From: Streptomyces boncukensis
Lineage (GTDB): Bacteria > Actinomycetota > Actinomycetes > Streptomycetales > Streptomycetaceae
Assembly (NCBI RefSeq): GCF_011045075.1
Contig: NZ_JAAKZZ010000004.1
Coordinates: forward strand, 1 to 47,123
Reading direction: 5' to 3'
DNA: 47,123 bases
Shown: positions 8,368 to 16,921 of the stretch, piece by piece
Position numbering within the stretch: the first letter of the stretch is position 1
How the letters are laid out: each line of letters begins with the position of its first letter
Program-made: the position numbers and the translations under genes
Notes under the pieces: model-generated
Databases searched by the model: none
The model's input: only the letters and a program-made list of their open reading frames with translations
What the model was told of the DNA's origin: nothing

Positions 8368-9563
8368 TGGAGCGCAGCGTGGGCTACTGGGCGTGCGCTG
8401 TGCCGCTGTGGCTGGTGTTCGCGTCCAAGGCGATCGAGCTGACGAGAGCCTGGCACGACCCCATGCGCCGCGCCGTGTGCGCGACGCTGCTGTCCTGCGC
8501 GGCGATTCCCACCCTCACCGCGCCCGCGGCGATGGGCGCGGTCAACGACCTCTCCGGGGTGCCCAACCTGGGCATCTTCGTCGTCTTCTCGCTGGGGATC
8601 ACGCTGGCGGCCTCGGTGCAGGTCCTCGTCGTGTACTGGCAGGAGCCGGACGGCCAGTCCGCGGTCGTGGCACGGCGCTGGATCGCGGGATACGGGGGCG
8701 TGCTGCTGGGGATGTCCGGGCTGTTCTGGGCGGGCGAGGCGCCCGTCGAGCGCCGCACCGACTTCGAGACGTTCTACGCGGACACTCCCTACATCTCCGA
8801 GTTCGTTCTGCTCTATCTGACCGCCCAGGCGGTGGCCATGGTCAGTGTGAGCCGGAGGTGCCTGCGCTGGGCCCGGCTCGCGGGGGACCCCTGGCTCCGG
8901 CGGGGCCTGAGGCTGATCGCGACCGGCGCGGCGTTCGGCGCCGGTATGAGCGTGGCCCGGGGCCTGGCGATGGCGGCCCGGTGGCTCGGCGGCAACTGGG
9001 ACGTGCTCAACACGAGGGTGTCCGTCCTGTGCACCCTGCTCGGGCTCCTCCTGGGAGTGCTGGGTTTCGCGCTCCCCGCGTGGGCCGGACACCTCGTGGG
9101 CCCCCGGGAGGCGCTGCGCTCCTATCGCGGCTACCGCGAGCTGTATCCGCTGTGGAACGCCCTGCGCACCGCCGTGCCCACCATCGTGCTCCCCGCCCGG
9201 ATCCCGTGGTGGAGCGTGCAGCTCCGGCTGACCCGGCGGCTGGCGGAGATCAACGACGGTCGGCTGGTGGTGTGGCCGTTGACGGACCAGCGGGTGGCCC
9301 TCCGGGCCCGCCGCCTGGGGCGGCAGGCCGGCCTGTCGGCCGCCGAGCAGAGCGCCGCGGTCGAGGCCGCGCTGCTGAAGGGCGCCCTCGACGCCCGGCG
9401 GGCCGGTGCCGACGGCGGGTCCGCCAAGGAGCCGCCGCCCGAGCCGGCCGACCCGGTCGCCGTGCCCGGAGGGCTGAGCGAACTGGAGTGGCTCACCCTC
9501 GTCGGCCGGGCCTTCGCCGGCGCGGTCGCCACGGCGGCGGCGCTGCCGCGCAGCACCGCCTGA
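8367..9563 (+). CDS. Multi-pass membrane protein, MAB_1171c-like
   Basis: This 398-residue protein has about seven hydrophobic segments in its first 250 residues (for example LGIFVVFSLGITLAASVQVL and GVLLGMSGLFWAG). A cytoplasmic C-terminal domain follows, containing SYRGYRELYPLWNALRTAVP and LRLTRRLAEINDGRL. That tail (REL.PLW..L...VP followed by RR..EI.DGRL) is what I recall from the MAB_1171c family of putative transporters, which usually sits beside an XRE and ImmA-like pair. The ATG at 8367 overlaps the upstream TGA. It could be a sensor or transporter that feeds a signal to the regulator pair; there is no direct evidence for a transported substrate. Confidence 0.72.
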   Translation: MERSVGYWACAVPLWLVFASKAIELTRAWHDPMRRAVCATLLSCAAIPTLTAPAAMGAVNDLSGVPNLGIFVVFSLGITLAASVQVLVVYWQEPDGQSAVVARRWIAGYGGVLLGMSGLFWAGEAPVERRTDFETFYADTPYISEFVLLYLTAQAVAMVSVSRRCLRWARLAGDPWLRRGLRLIATGAAFGAGMSVARGLAMAARWLGGNWDVLNTRVSVLCTLLGLLLGVLGFALPAWAGHLVGPREALRSYRGYRELYPLWNALRTAVPTIVLPARIPWWSVQLRLTRRLAEINDGRLVVWPLTDQRVALRARRLGRQAGLSAAEQSAAVEAALLKGALDARRAGADGGSAKEPPPEPADPVAVPGGLSELEWLTLVGRAFAGAVATAAALPRSTA

Positions 9564-9842
9564 GCCCGGCGGCCCGGCCCGCGTCGCGCACCGCCGCCGC
9601 CCGGCTCCGCCGGAGGAGCAGCACTCAGGGGCCAGAGTGGCCCGGGTGGCGCGTGGTGGAGGTGTGTTCCGCCTCCTGGACGTCGTCATTGACGGCACAA
9701 CAAGAGATGCGGATCGTGGGGGACTTGACCAGCGGGGCGCGGACCGAAGCCTCGGATCTGCCGTGGCGCGGAAGCGGCGGGCGGATGTCCGCACGCGTGG
9801 AGCGCCCGCCGGTCCAACGGGTGGATTCCTGGAGGAACACAA
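9564..9842. promoter_or_regulatory. Intergenic region upstream of the AraC-led operon
   Basis: This 279-bp gap lies between the membrane protein and the AraC gene and must carry the start of the long + strand biosynthetic transcript. A good ribosome site (GGAGG at about 9831) lies just before the AraC GTG. No strong hairpin or promoter consensus was recognised. Confidence 0.35.
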
Positions 9843-10814
9843 GTGGACGGAACAGCGTTACACGACGACCGACTGCCAGCAGTGGAACGGCCCGTCCGCA
9901 GTCAGGCACCGCGCCTGTCCGGACCGCACACTCCCACACCCCCTCTTCCCTCGCCCCTCCGCGCCGGGACAGCCGACGGCGCCTTCGAGCACCTGCTCGT
10001 CCTCGACGCCGGTCCCGAGCATCTCGCCGCGCTCGCCCGCTACCGCGGCGCCGCGCCCGTCCGCGGCGTCTTCACCCTCACCGCCGGCGGCCGCCTCCTG
10101 CCGCGGCTCCGCACGGAGCTGACCCGCGCCGAGACGGCCCGCCTGCACCAGGTGCTGCGCCCGCTCGGCAGCGCGTCGGCCGCGGGCGACGTGCTCTATG
10201 TGCGCCGTGCCGACCTGCCGCTGGACGACGGGGACGTGCGGCGGCTGACCGGCGTCCGGCTGGCCGCGGAGGGCGGGCCCGGCGCCGCGCTCGCCCGGTT
10301 CCTCTCCTGCCTGCTGGACGACCCCGTTCCGCTGGGGCCGCCGGATGAGCTGCGCCTGGGACGGATCGCGCTGGACCTGCTCCTGACGGCCCTGTGGCGC
10401 CACCTGGACGCCGGCAGCGCGGGTGCCCCTCCCGACCCCCGCCAGGAGCTGATCCTGCGGCTGCGGCTGTACATCGAGGAACACCTCGCCGACCCCGCGC
10501 TCTCGCCCGCCGTGCTCGCCGAGGCCCACCACATCTCCGTACGCCAGCTCCACCGGGTGTTCCAGCAGCAGGGCGCGACCGTCGCCTCGTGGATCAGGGC
10601 GCGCCGTCTGGAGCGCTGCTGCCAGGACCTCGCCGACCCGGCCCAGGCGCATGTGCCGGTGCACGCGGTCGCCGCGCGCTGGGGCTACCGGCGCGCCCCC
10701 GAGTTCACCCGCGCCTTCCGCGCGGTGTACGACATGCCGCCCAACACCTGGCGCCGGCGCGCGCTGCGGGCCGCCGGGACGGTGCGGGAAGCGGACGCGG
10801 GGCGCCCGCGATGA
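9843..10814 (+). CDS. AraC-family transcriptional regulator
   Basis: This 323-residue protein ends in a double helix-turn-helix AraC domain: LRLYIEEHLADPALSPAVLAEAHHISVRQLHRVFQ... and later VHAVAARWGYRRAPEFTRAFRAVYDMPPNTWRRR. The N-terminal half carries a ligand-binding-like domain (YRGAAPVRGVFTLTAGGRLLPRL... and ...LARFLSCLLDD), as in the AraC-binding-like regulators of actinobacteria. The first 45 residues are Pro-rich and probably disordered. The GTG at 9843 has GGAGG seven bases upstream. Its stop overlaps the ATG of the dehydrogenase (ATGA), so it is read as the first gene of the main biosynthetic operon and probably controls it. Confidence 0.9.
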   Translation: MDGTALHDDRLPAVERPVRSQAPRLSGPHTPTPPLPSPLRAGTADGAFEHLLVLDAGPEHLAALARYRGAAPVRGVFTLTAGGRLLPRLRTELTRAETARLHQVLRPLGSASAAGDVLYVRRADLPLDDGDVRRLTGVRLAAEGGPGAALARFLSCLLDDPVPLGPPDELRLGRIALDLLLTALWRHLDAGSAGAPPDPRQELILRLRLYIEEHLADPALSPAVLAEAHHISVRQLHRVFQQQGATVASWIRARRLERCCQDLADPAQAHVPVHAVAARWGYRRAPEFTRAFRAVYDMPPNTWRRRALRAAGTVREADAGRPR

Positions 10815-12046
10815 GCGGGCCGGCGCACCGGCAGCGCGGCCTGCTCCGCCGCACGGGCACCTCGCTGGTCTCGGCCCGGCCCGCCGCGCGGGCCCTGCTC
10901 GAACACCACACGGGCCTGCGCGCCGCGCGCCTCGCAGCGGCGGCGGCCGACGGGCTGCGCGAGCGGCTGCGCCCCACGCGCGGCCGGATGCGGGCGCTGA
11001 CGGCCGGACCGGGCGGCCTCGCGTGGCGCGAGGTGCCGCAGCCCCCGCCTCCGGGCCCCCGGGGCGCGAGCGTGCGCCCGATCGCCGCGGCCACCTGCGA
11101 CATGGACCGCCCGCTCGCGCTGGGGGCCACCCCGTTCCCCCTCCCGGCGCACCTCGGCCACGAGTGCGTCGCCCAGGTGCTGGAGGTGGGGGACGAGGTC
11201 ACCCGGGTGCGGCCCGGCGACCAGGTGGTGGTCTCCTTCCAGGTGGCCTGCGGCCGCTGCCCGTCCTGCGCCGGGGGCGCGACCGGCGTGTGCGAGGAGG
11301 TGCCGCCCTGCTCCATGTACGGCTTCGGGGCGATGGGCGGCCACTGGGGCGGCACCTTCTCGGAGGTCGTCGCGGTGCCGTACGCCGACGCGATGCTCTT
11401 CCGGCTGCCGCCCGGCGTCTCACCGCTCGCCGCCTCCAGCGTCGCCGACGGGGTGTGCGACGGCTACCGGCACCTGGCCCGCCACCTGCCGGGCCTGCTG
11501 GACCAGGACAAGGACACCGAGGTACTGATCCTCGCGGGCCTGGCGCGCCGGCCGCTCTTCTCCCCGAGCGCGGCCCTGTACGCGGGGCTCGCGGCCCGGG
11601 CCCTCGGCGCCCGCGAGGTGCGGCTGTGCGACAGCAGGCCCGCGGTGCGGGAGCGGGCCGCCCAGCTCGGCATGGTCCCGCTGGCCCCGCGCGAGCTGGG
11701 CCCGAGGCAGCGGGCCCGGCTCGTCATCGACCGCAGCTGCCACCGGCGCGGGGTGCCGCTGGCGCTCTCGCTCACCCGGCCCGAGGGGGTCTGCGCCTCC
11801 ACCGGCGGACTGCACCGGGTGGCGCGGGTGCCGTATCTGACCTCGTTCGGGCGGCGGGTGACGCTCCAGCTCGGCGACTCGCACAACCAGGCCGCCGTGC
11901 CCCGCGTACTGGAGCTGATCGCCGCCGGCGAGCTGCGGCCCGAGCTGGTCATCAGCCGGACCGCGCCCTTCGACGACGGAGTACGCGCGCTGCGCGCGCA
12001 TGTGCGCGGGGACGCGGTCAAGACCGTGCTGGTGGAGAGCCGATGA
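10811..12046 (+). CDS. Zinc-dependent medium-chain alcohol dehydrogenase-like protein
   Basis: This 411-residue MDR protein retains the zinc-enzyme half. ATCDMDR supplies the catalytic-zinc cysteine, GHECVAQVLEVGDEV the His-Glu pair, and ACGRCPSC...GVC four cysteines for a structural zinc. The nucleotide-binding half is unusual: the expected GxGxxG turn after VLILAG is replaced by LARRPLFSP, though an aspartate after the second strand (RLCDSRP) remains. About 75 residues precede the catalytic domain. Its ATG overlaps the AraC stop. In the pathway it would interconvert an alcohol and aldehyde, for example the product of the thioester reductase downstream. Altered cofactor use is possible and should be tested. 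Confidence 0.85.
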   Translation: MSGPAHRQRGLLRRTGTSLVSARPAARALLEHHTGLRAARLAAAAADGLRERLRPTRGRMRALTAGPGGLAWREVPQPPPPGPRGASVRPIAAATCDMDRPLALGATPFPLPAHLGHECVAQVLEVGDEVTRVRPGDQVVVSFQVACGRCPSCAGGATGVCEEVPPCSMYGFGAMGGHWGGTFSEVVAVPYADAMLFRLPPGVSPLAASSVADGVCDGYRHLARHLPGLLDQDKDTEVLILAGLARRPLFSPSAALYAGLAARALGAREVRLCDSRPAVRERAAQLGMVPLAPRELGPRQRARLVIDRSCHRRGVPLALSLTRPEGVCASTGGLHRVARVPYLTSFGRRVTLQLGDSHNQAAVPRVLELIAAGELRPELVISRTAPFDDGVRALRAHVRGDAVKTVLVESR

Positions 12047-12117
12047 CGGCGCGGAATGCCAAGGGGTGGGCGCTGAGCGCTAACGACTTCCGCCCGGCCC
12101 GTGTGCGAATGTTCCCT

Positions 12118-12141
12118 CACACCGGCTCCGCCTCCGGTGTG
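12118..12141. terminator. Small hairpin after the dehydrogenase gene
   Basis: An 8-bp inverted repeat (CACACCGG at 12118-12125 and CCGGTGTG at 12134-12141) with an 8-base loop lies in the 179-bp gap between the dehydrogenase and thioesterase genes. It may be a weak terminator or attenuator. The gap leaves room for a second promoter for the downstream genes. Confidence 0.4.
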
Positions 12142-12225
12142 CCGCACGACGGCCTGGCAGGAGTAGCGCCCGCATATGCGACACTCCGTCCCGATCGGCA
12201 CCGCGTCCTGATGAGGTGAGATGGC

Positions 12226-12681
12226 TTGACCGCATCGTCGTCCGCACGGCAGTGGCGGGCACCCAACCCGGAGTTCGCGAAGGTCGTCCAGGACGCGTTC
12301 GAGAAGCAGTCCGCGATGGCGCTGCTCGGCGCGACGCTGGAGGTGTGCGAACCGGGCGTCGTGCACATCGGGCTGCAGTGCCACGAGCGGGTGATGTCGC
12401 ACATCCCGCCGGCTGTGCACGGCGGGACCGTCGGGATGATCGCGGACAGCGCCATGGGGTTCGCGGGGCTCACGCTCGCGGACGTGGGCGAGCAGGGCGT
12501 GACGGCGGAGTACAAAATCAACTTCCTCGCACCGGCCGTCGGAGATCAGCTCATCGCGCGCGGCGAGGTGTTCAAGAAGGGCGCCAAACTCACGGTGGCC
12601 ACCGCCGAGGTCGTCGCCGTGCAGCCGGACGGCGCCGAGAAGAAGGTCGCGATGTCCACCGCCACGCTCATCCCCTTGTGA
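12226..12681 (+). CDS. PaaI-like hotdog-fold thioesterase
   Basis: This 151-residue protein has a single hotdog domain with the segment PAVHGGTVGMIADSAMGFAG (about residues 62-81), matching the HGG..A..D motif of PaaI/YbgC-type acyl-CoA thioesterases; the aspartate is the expected catalytic residue. A TTG at 12226 with GAGG nine bases upstream is the start; the ATG at 12221 is followed at once by a stop. It could hydrolyse acyl-CoA or acyl-ACP intermediates, either as product release or as proofreading. It opens a run of beta-oxidation-like genes in which the crotonase and acyl-CoA dehydrogenase follow. Confidence 0.85.
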   Translation: MTASSSARQWRAPNPEFAKVVQDAFEKQSAMALLGATLEVCEPGVVHIGLQCHERVMSHIPPAVHGGTVGMIADSAMGFAGLTLADVGEQGVTAEYKINFLAPAVGDQLIARGEVFKKGAKLTVATAEVVAVQPDGAEKKVAMSTATLIPL

Positions 12682-12746
12682 CGCCCCGATGACGCCCTGT
12701 GCGGCGCCCCCGGTGACGTGAGCAACCTGGTGTCGAGAGGAATGCG

Positions 12747-13673
12747 ATGACCGAGCCCGACACGGAATTCCGCACGATGCTCTACACGGTCGACGGTCCT
12801 GTCGCCCGCATCACCCTCAACCGGCCCAAGCGCGGCAACGGCATCACCCTCGACATGGCCGGAGAGCTCCAGCGCTGTGTCGAGCGCGCCAATGTCGACG
12901 CAGCCGTCCATGTGATCGCGCTCACCGGCAACGGCCCCGGATTCTGCGGGGGCTACGATCTCGCGAGCGCGGAGAGCCTGAACGCCTACGACCCGCAGAG
13001 CGCCGAGGCCCCGGCCGGCGGGCCGCTCGACCCCATGGTCATGGCCGCCAACCACGACCAGAACGGCACCTGGGATCCGGTGACGGACTACCAGATGATG
13101 TCCCGCAACGTCCGCGGCTTCATGAGCCTCTTCCACTCGGACAAGCCGGTGCTCGTCAAGGTGCAGGGCTTCTGCGTCGCGGGCGGCACCGACATGGCGC
13201 TCTGCGCCGATCTGCTGGTGGTCGCCGACGACGCGAAGATCGGCTATCCGCCGGCCCGCGTCTGGGGCACCCCGACCTCCGCGCTGTGGGCGGCCCGGCT
13301 CGGCGTCGCGCGCGCCAAGCGGCTGCTGTTCACCGGTGACTGCCTCTCCGGCACCGAGGCGTACGAGTGGGGGCTGGCCACCGAGTCGGCGCCCGCCGAC
13401 CAGCTCGACGAACGGTTCGAGACGCTGGTGCAGCGCGTCGCGCGGCTGCCCGTCAACCAGCTGGTCATGCAGAAGCTGCTGATCAACCAGGCGCTGTACG
13501 CCCAGGGGCTGCAGGCCACCCAGGTCCTCGGCACCTTCTTCGACGGGGTCTCCCGCCACTCGCCGGAGGGCTTCGGCTTCCAGTCGCAGGCGGCCGAGCA
13601 CGGCTGGCGCGAGGCGGTACGCCGCCGCGACGAGCCCTTCGGCGACGCGGGCTCCTCCACCTTCAAGGGCTGA
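12747..13673 (+). CDS. Enoyl-CoA hydratase/isomerase (crotonase) family protein
   Basis: This 308-residue crotonase shows the N-terminal ITLNRPKRGNGI signature, the first oxyanion-hole strand GNGPGFCGGYDL and the second VQGFCVAGGTDMALCADLLV. The PPARVWGTPTSALW segment follows. The acidic positions used by hydratases are not obvious in WGTPTS, so it could act as an isomerase or hydrolase instead. It is longer than a typical 260-residue crotonase because of an insertion (about residues 80-110, YDPQSAEAPAGGPLDP) between the oxyanion strands. An ATG with GAGAGGA seven bases upstream is clear. The acyl-CoA dehydrogenase gene follows 63 bp downstream, so the pair resembles two consecutive beta-oxidation steps on a carrier-bound chain. 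Confidence 0.9.
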   Translation: MTEPDTEFRTMLYTVDGPVARITLNRPKRGNGITLDMAGELQRCVERANVDAAVHVIALTGNGPGFCGGYDLASAESLNAYDPQSAEAPAGGPLDPMVMAANHDQNGTWDPVTDYQMMSRNVRGFMSLFHSDKPVLVKVQGFCVAGGTDMALCADLLVVADDAKIGYPPARVWGTPTSALWAARLGVARAKRLLFTGDCLSGTEAYEWGLATESAPADQLDERFETLVQRVARLPVNQLVMQKLLINQALYAQGLQATQVLGTFFDGVSRHSPEGFGFQSQAAEHGWREAVRRRDEPFGDAGSSTFKG

Positions 13674-13736
13674 CAGCGCCGCAGGGGGCGTCGCACCAGC
13701 ACTGCCGCACCGCACCGCACCGACCACGGGGGACGT

Positions 13737-15602
13737 GTGAGTCACTACAGGGGAAATGTCGGCGATCTGGAGTTCAACCTCTTCGAGGTGCTCCGTATCC
13801 AGGACGGTTCGGGCTCCGCGTCCGGTGAGCGGCCCGACGAGGACACCGTGCGGGGCGTGCTGCGCGAGCTCGACCGCTTCGCCGCCGAGCAGCTCGCCCC
13901 CTCCTTCGCCGAGGTGGACCGCCACCCGCCCGTCCTCGATCCCGCCACCCACGCCGCGCAGCTGCCGCCCCCGCTGCGCGACGCCTTCGACAAGCTGTGG
14001 AAGGGGGAGTGGCACCGGCTCCACCTCCCCGCCGAGCTGGGCGGCTACGGGCTGCCGGGCTCCGTGCGCTGGGCGGCAGCCGAGATCCTGATGGCGGCGC
14101 ACCCCGCGCTGCACATGTACTTCAGCGCCGTCCCCAACTGCGCCGACCTCGTCCACCGCCTCGGCAACGCCGAGCAGCGCGGCTGGGCCCGGCTGATGGC
14201 CGAGCGCGGCTGGGCCGGCACCATGTGCATCACGGAGCCCGAGGCCGGCTCCGACGTCGGCGCGCTGCGCACCCGCGCCGTCGCGCAGCCGGACGGGAGC
14301 TGGCATCTGGAGGGCGTCAAGCGCTTCATCACCGGCGGCGAGCACGACCTGACCGAGAACATCGTGCACCTGGTCCTGGCCCGTCCGGAGGGCGAGGGCC
14401 TCGCCCCGGCCCCGGGCACCAAGGGGCTGAGCCTGTTCCTGGTGCCCAAGTTCCACTTCGCGGCGGAGAGCGGGGAGCTCGGCGCGCGCAACGGCGTCTT
14501 CGCCACCCACCTTGAGGACAAGATGGGCGTGCGCGGCTCCACCACGGCCGAGCTGGTCTTCGGCGGCCACGGCACCCCGGCCTGCGGCTGGCTCATGGCG
14601 GACGAACACCGCGGCATCGCCCAGATGTTCGAGGTCATTCGCTGGGCCCGGATGCTGGTCGGCACCAAGGCCGTCGGCACCCTCTCCACCGGCTATCTCG
14701 GTGCCCTCGCCTACGCCAAGGAGCGCCGCCAGGGCCCCGACCTGACGCGCCTCACCGACCCGACCGCGCCCCGCGTCCCGATCATCGACCACCCGGACGT
14801 GCGCCGGCAGCTCATGCTCCAGAAGGCGTACACCGAGGGACTGCGCGCCCTCTATCTCTACACCGCCTCCCTCCAGGACCGCACCGACGCGCCGGAGCCG
14901 GGCGCCGCCACCCATGCGCAGGTGCACGACCTGCTGCTGCCCGTGGTCAAGGGCGTCGGCTCGGAGCGCGCCTACGAGCAGCTCGGGCAGGCGTACCAGG
15001 TGCTCGGCGGCTCCGGCTATGTGCGCGACCACCCCTTCGAGCAGTATCTGCGGGACGCGCGGATCGACTCGGTCTACGAGGGCACCACCGCGATCCAGTC
15101 CCTGGACCTCTTCTTCCGCAAGTACCTCAAGGACGGCGGGCTCGCCTGGGCCCGGATCGCCGCCGGGATCGAGGAGACGGCCACGGCCCCGGACGCCGGG
15201 GGCCCCGCGGACGACTCTGCCGACGGCGACGGCCCCGCCGACGCTCTCGCCGAGGAGCGCGCCCTGCTGCGCGTGGCCCTCGCGGACGTCTCCGCCATGC
15301 TCGGGGCGCTCTCCGCCGCCTTCGGCGAAGCGGCCGGGGACCCCGGGCACCTCTACCGCATCGGACTGCACTCCGTACGGCTGCTGATGAGCGTCGGCGA
15401 CCTCCTGGTCGGCTGGCTCCTGCTGCGCCAGGCCGACATCGCCGCCGCGCCCGGCTCCCGTACGAGCGCGGACTTCAAGGCCGGCAAGGCGGCCGCCGCG
15501 GCCTTCTTCGCGCGCACCGTCCTGCCCGAACTCACCGCCCGCCGGCGCATCGTCGAGAGCGCCGACCACCGCCTCATGTCGGTACCGGCCGGGGCCTTCT
15601 GA
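13737..15602 (+). CDS. Acyl-CoA dehydrogenase, long form (FadE5-like)
   Basis: This 621-residue flavoprotein has the middle-domain signature AGTMCITEPEAGSDVGALRTRA, the strand GVKRFITGGEHDL, and SVYEGTTAIQSLDLFFRK with the expected catalytic glutamate. An additional C-terminal region of about 130 residues is typical of the long acyl-CoA dehydrogenases that act on a wide range of chain lengths. The start is the GTG at 13737. It is the second acyl-CoA dehydrogenase of the cluster; the first lies at 213-1967. Its placement just before an ACP gene suggests it might oxidise an ACP-bound chain. The preferred carrier is not resolved by sequence. Confidence 0.92.
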   Translation: MSHYRGNVGDLEFNLFEVLRIQDGSGSASGERPDEDTVRGVLRELDRFAAEQLAPSFAEVDRHPPVLDPATHAAQLPPPLRDAFDKLWKGEWHRLHLPAELGGYGLPGSVRWAAAEILMAAHPALHMYFSAVPNCADLVHRLGNAEQRGWARLMAERGWAGTMCITEPEAGSDVGALRTRAVAQPDGSWHLEGVKRFITGGEHDLTENIVHLVLARPEGEGLAPAPGTKGLSLFLVPKFHFAAESGELGARNGVFATHLEDKMGVRGSTTAELVFGGHGTPACGWLMADEHRGIAQMFEVIRWARMLVGTKAVGTLSTGYLGALAYAKERRQGPDLTRLTDPTAPRVPIIDHPDVRRQLMLQKAYTEGLRALYLYTASLQDRTDAPEPGAATHAQVHDLLLPVVKGVGSERAYEQLGQAYQVLGGSGYVRDHPFEQYLRDARIDSVYEGTTAIQSLDLFFRKYLKDGGLAWARIAAGIEETATAPDAGGPADDSADGDGPADALAEERALLRVALADVSAMLGALSAAFGEAAGDPGHLYRIGLHSVRLLMSVGDLLVGWLLLRQADIAAAPGSRTSADFKAGKAAAAAFFARTVLPELTARRRIVESADHRLMSVPAGAF

Positions 15603-15658
15603 CCCGTACGGCCGACCACCCCACCCAGCGGACCGGTCCGTCCACAAGGAGAGCACCC

Positions 15659-15913
15659 ATGATCACCGTCGAAGAAGTCACCAAGCTCATCCACCGGGAG
15701 ATGCGGGGCAAGGCCCCCACCGGCATCGAGATAGCCGAGGACACCAAGCTGGGCGACCTCGGCCTCTCCAGCCTCCAGGTCACCGAGATCGTCTTCACCC
15801 TGGAGGAGACGCACGGCGTCGAGTTCGACCCGGCGCGCGCCGCTGACGCCCGGACCCTGGGCGACCTGATCGCCATCGGGAACGAGGCGCTCGCCGCTCA
15901 GGACTCCGCGTGA
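15659..15913 (+). CDS. Acyl carrier protein, second copy
   Basis: This 84-residue carrier protein has the form LGDLGLSSLQVTEIVFTLEE, with Ser38 as the likely phosphopantetheine site. The residue before it is Ser rather than the usual Asp (DSL becomes SSL), a less common variant that may affect which transferase loads it. AAGGAG lies just before the ATG. It is followed after 24 bp by the desaturase and then by the second FAAL. ACP, desaturase and FAAL in a row is the gene set of JamABC-type cassettes that load and desaturate free fatty acids, so this ACP is probably the carrier seen by the desaturase. Confidence 0.9.
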   Translation: MITVEEVTKLIHREMRGKAPTGIEIAEDTKLGDLGLSSLQVTEIVFTLEETHGVEFDPARAADARTLGDLIAIGNEALAAQDSA

Positions 15914-15937
15914 CGCACACGCCCAAGGAGTGATCCC

Positions 15938-16921
15938 ATGGACGGCCGGAAGCACTACGGATTCATCCTCGTCTCGTCGCTGCTGCCGCTCTTCGGCGTG
16001 GTGGCGGCCATGGTCCTGCTGTGGAACAGCCTAGCGGGACCGTCCGACCTCGTCGCCTTCCTCGTGATGTTCGTGATCGCGGGGCTCGGCGTCTCCACCG
16101 GATACCACCGGCTGCTCGCGCACCGGTCGTTCCGCACCTACCGCCCGATCAAGATCTTCTTCGCGACGGCCGGCGCCATCGCAGGCCAGGGCCCGCCGCT
16201 GATCTGGGTGGCCCACCACCGCAGGCACCACCGGGTCGCCGACAAGCCGGGCGACCCGCACAGCCCGTACCAGGAAGAGCAGCCCGGCATCCGGGGCGCC
16301 CTCAAGGGGCTGTGGCACTCGCACCTCGGCTGGCTGTTCGACCCGGGCCTCACCAGCGACCCCATCCGCTACTGCCCCGATCTCGCCCGCGACCGGGATC
16401 TGCGGGTGATCTCCCGCTGGTTCATCCCGATCGTGCTCGCGGGCATCGTGCTGCCCGGACTCATCGGGTTCGCGCTGACCGGCACCCTCTTCGGCTTCGC
16501 CACCGGTGCGCTGTGGGGCGGGCTCGTCCGCTTCTTCGTCAGCAACCACATCACCTACGCGGTCAACTCCATCGGGCACTACTTCGGCCGCCGCCGCTTC
16601 GACACCCCCGACGAGTCGCGGAACGTCGCGTGGCTCGCGATCCCGTCCTTCGGCGAGGCATGGCACAACAACCACCACGCCTTCCCACGCTCCGCCAGCC
16701 ACGGCATGCGCTGGTGGGAGGTGGACGTGAGCGCGCTGGTGATCTCCGGCCTGAAGTCGGCCCGGCTCGCCTGGGACGTCATGGAGATCGACCGCGAGCG
16801 CCAGGAGCGCCGCGCCGACGGGCTGCGGAAGACCGGCGGCGGCCGTCAGGGGCGCTCCGCGCCGCCCGTGCCGCTCGCCGAGCGCAAGGACGCCGTCGTC
16901 GGGGTCGCGGATGTCGAGTGA
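15938..16921 (+). CDS. Membrane fatty-acid desaturase (di-iron, delta-9 type fold)
   Basis: This 327-residue integral membrane desaturase has the three histidine boxes of the family: HRLLAH at residues 57-62, HHRRHH at 93-98, and HNNHH at 243-247. Extra conserved histidines lie in NHITYAVNSIGH (204-215). Four hydrophobic segments are visible. These ligands hold two irons and use O2 with an electron donor to remove hydrogens from an acyl chain. Delta-9 acyl-CoA/lipid desaturases and JamB-type ACP-dependent desaturase/acetylenases share this architecture. ACP and FAAL neighbours favour an ACP-bound substrate. Double- versus triple-bond formation cannot be judged from sequence. Its last 11 bp overlap the FAAL start. 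Confidence 0.93.
   Translation: MDGRKHYGFILVSSLLPLFGVVAAMVLLWNSLAGPSDLVAFLVMFVIAGLGVSTGYHRLLAHRSFRTYRPIKIFFATAGAIAGQGPPLIWVAHHRRHHRVADKPGDPHSPYQEEQPGIRGALKGLWHSHLGWLFDPGLTSDPIRYCPDLARDRDLRVISRWFIPIVLAGIVLPGLIGFALTGTLFGFATGALWGGLVRFFVSNHITYAVNSIGHYFGRRRFDTPDESRNVAWLAIPSFGEAWHNNHHAFPRSASHGMRWWEVDVSALVISGLKSARLAWDVMEIDRERQERRADGLRKTGGGRQGRSAPPVPLAERKDAVVGVADVE

Noticed and set aside
12546..15656. Long 1036-codon open frame on the minus strand
   Set aside because: It is antisense to the crotonase and acyl-CoA dehydrogenase genes, has no motif, and is the usual high-GC shadow of well-marked genes.
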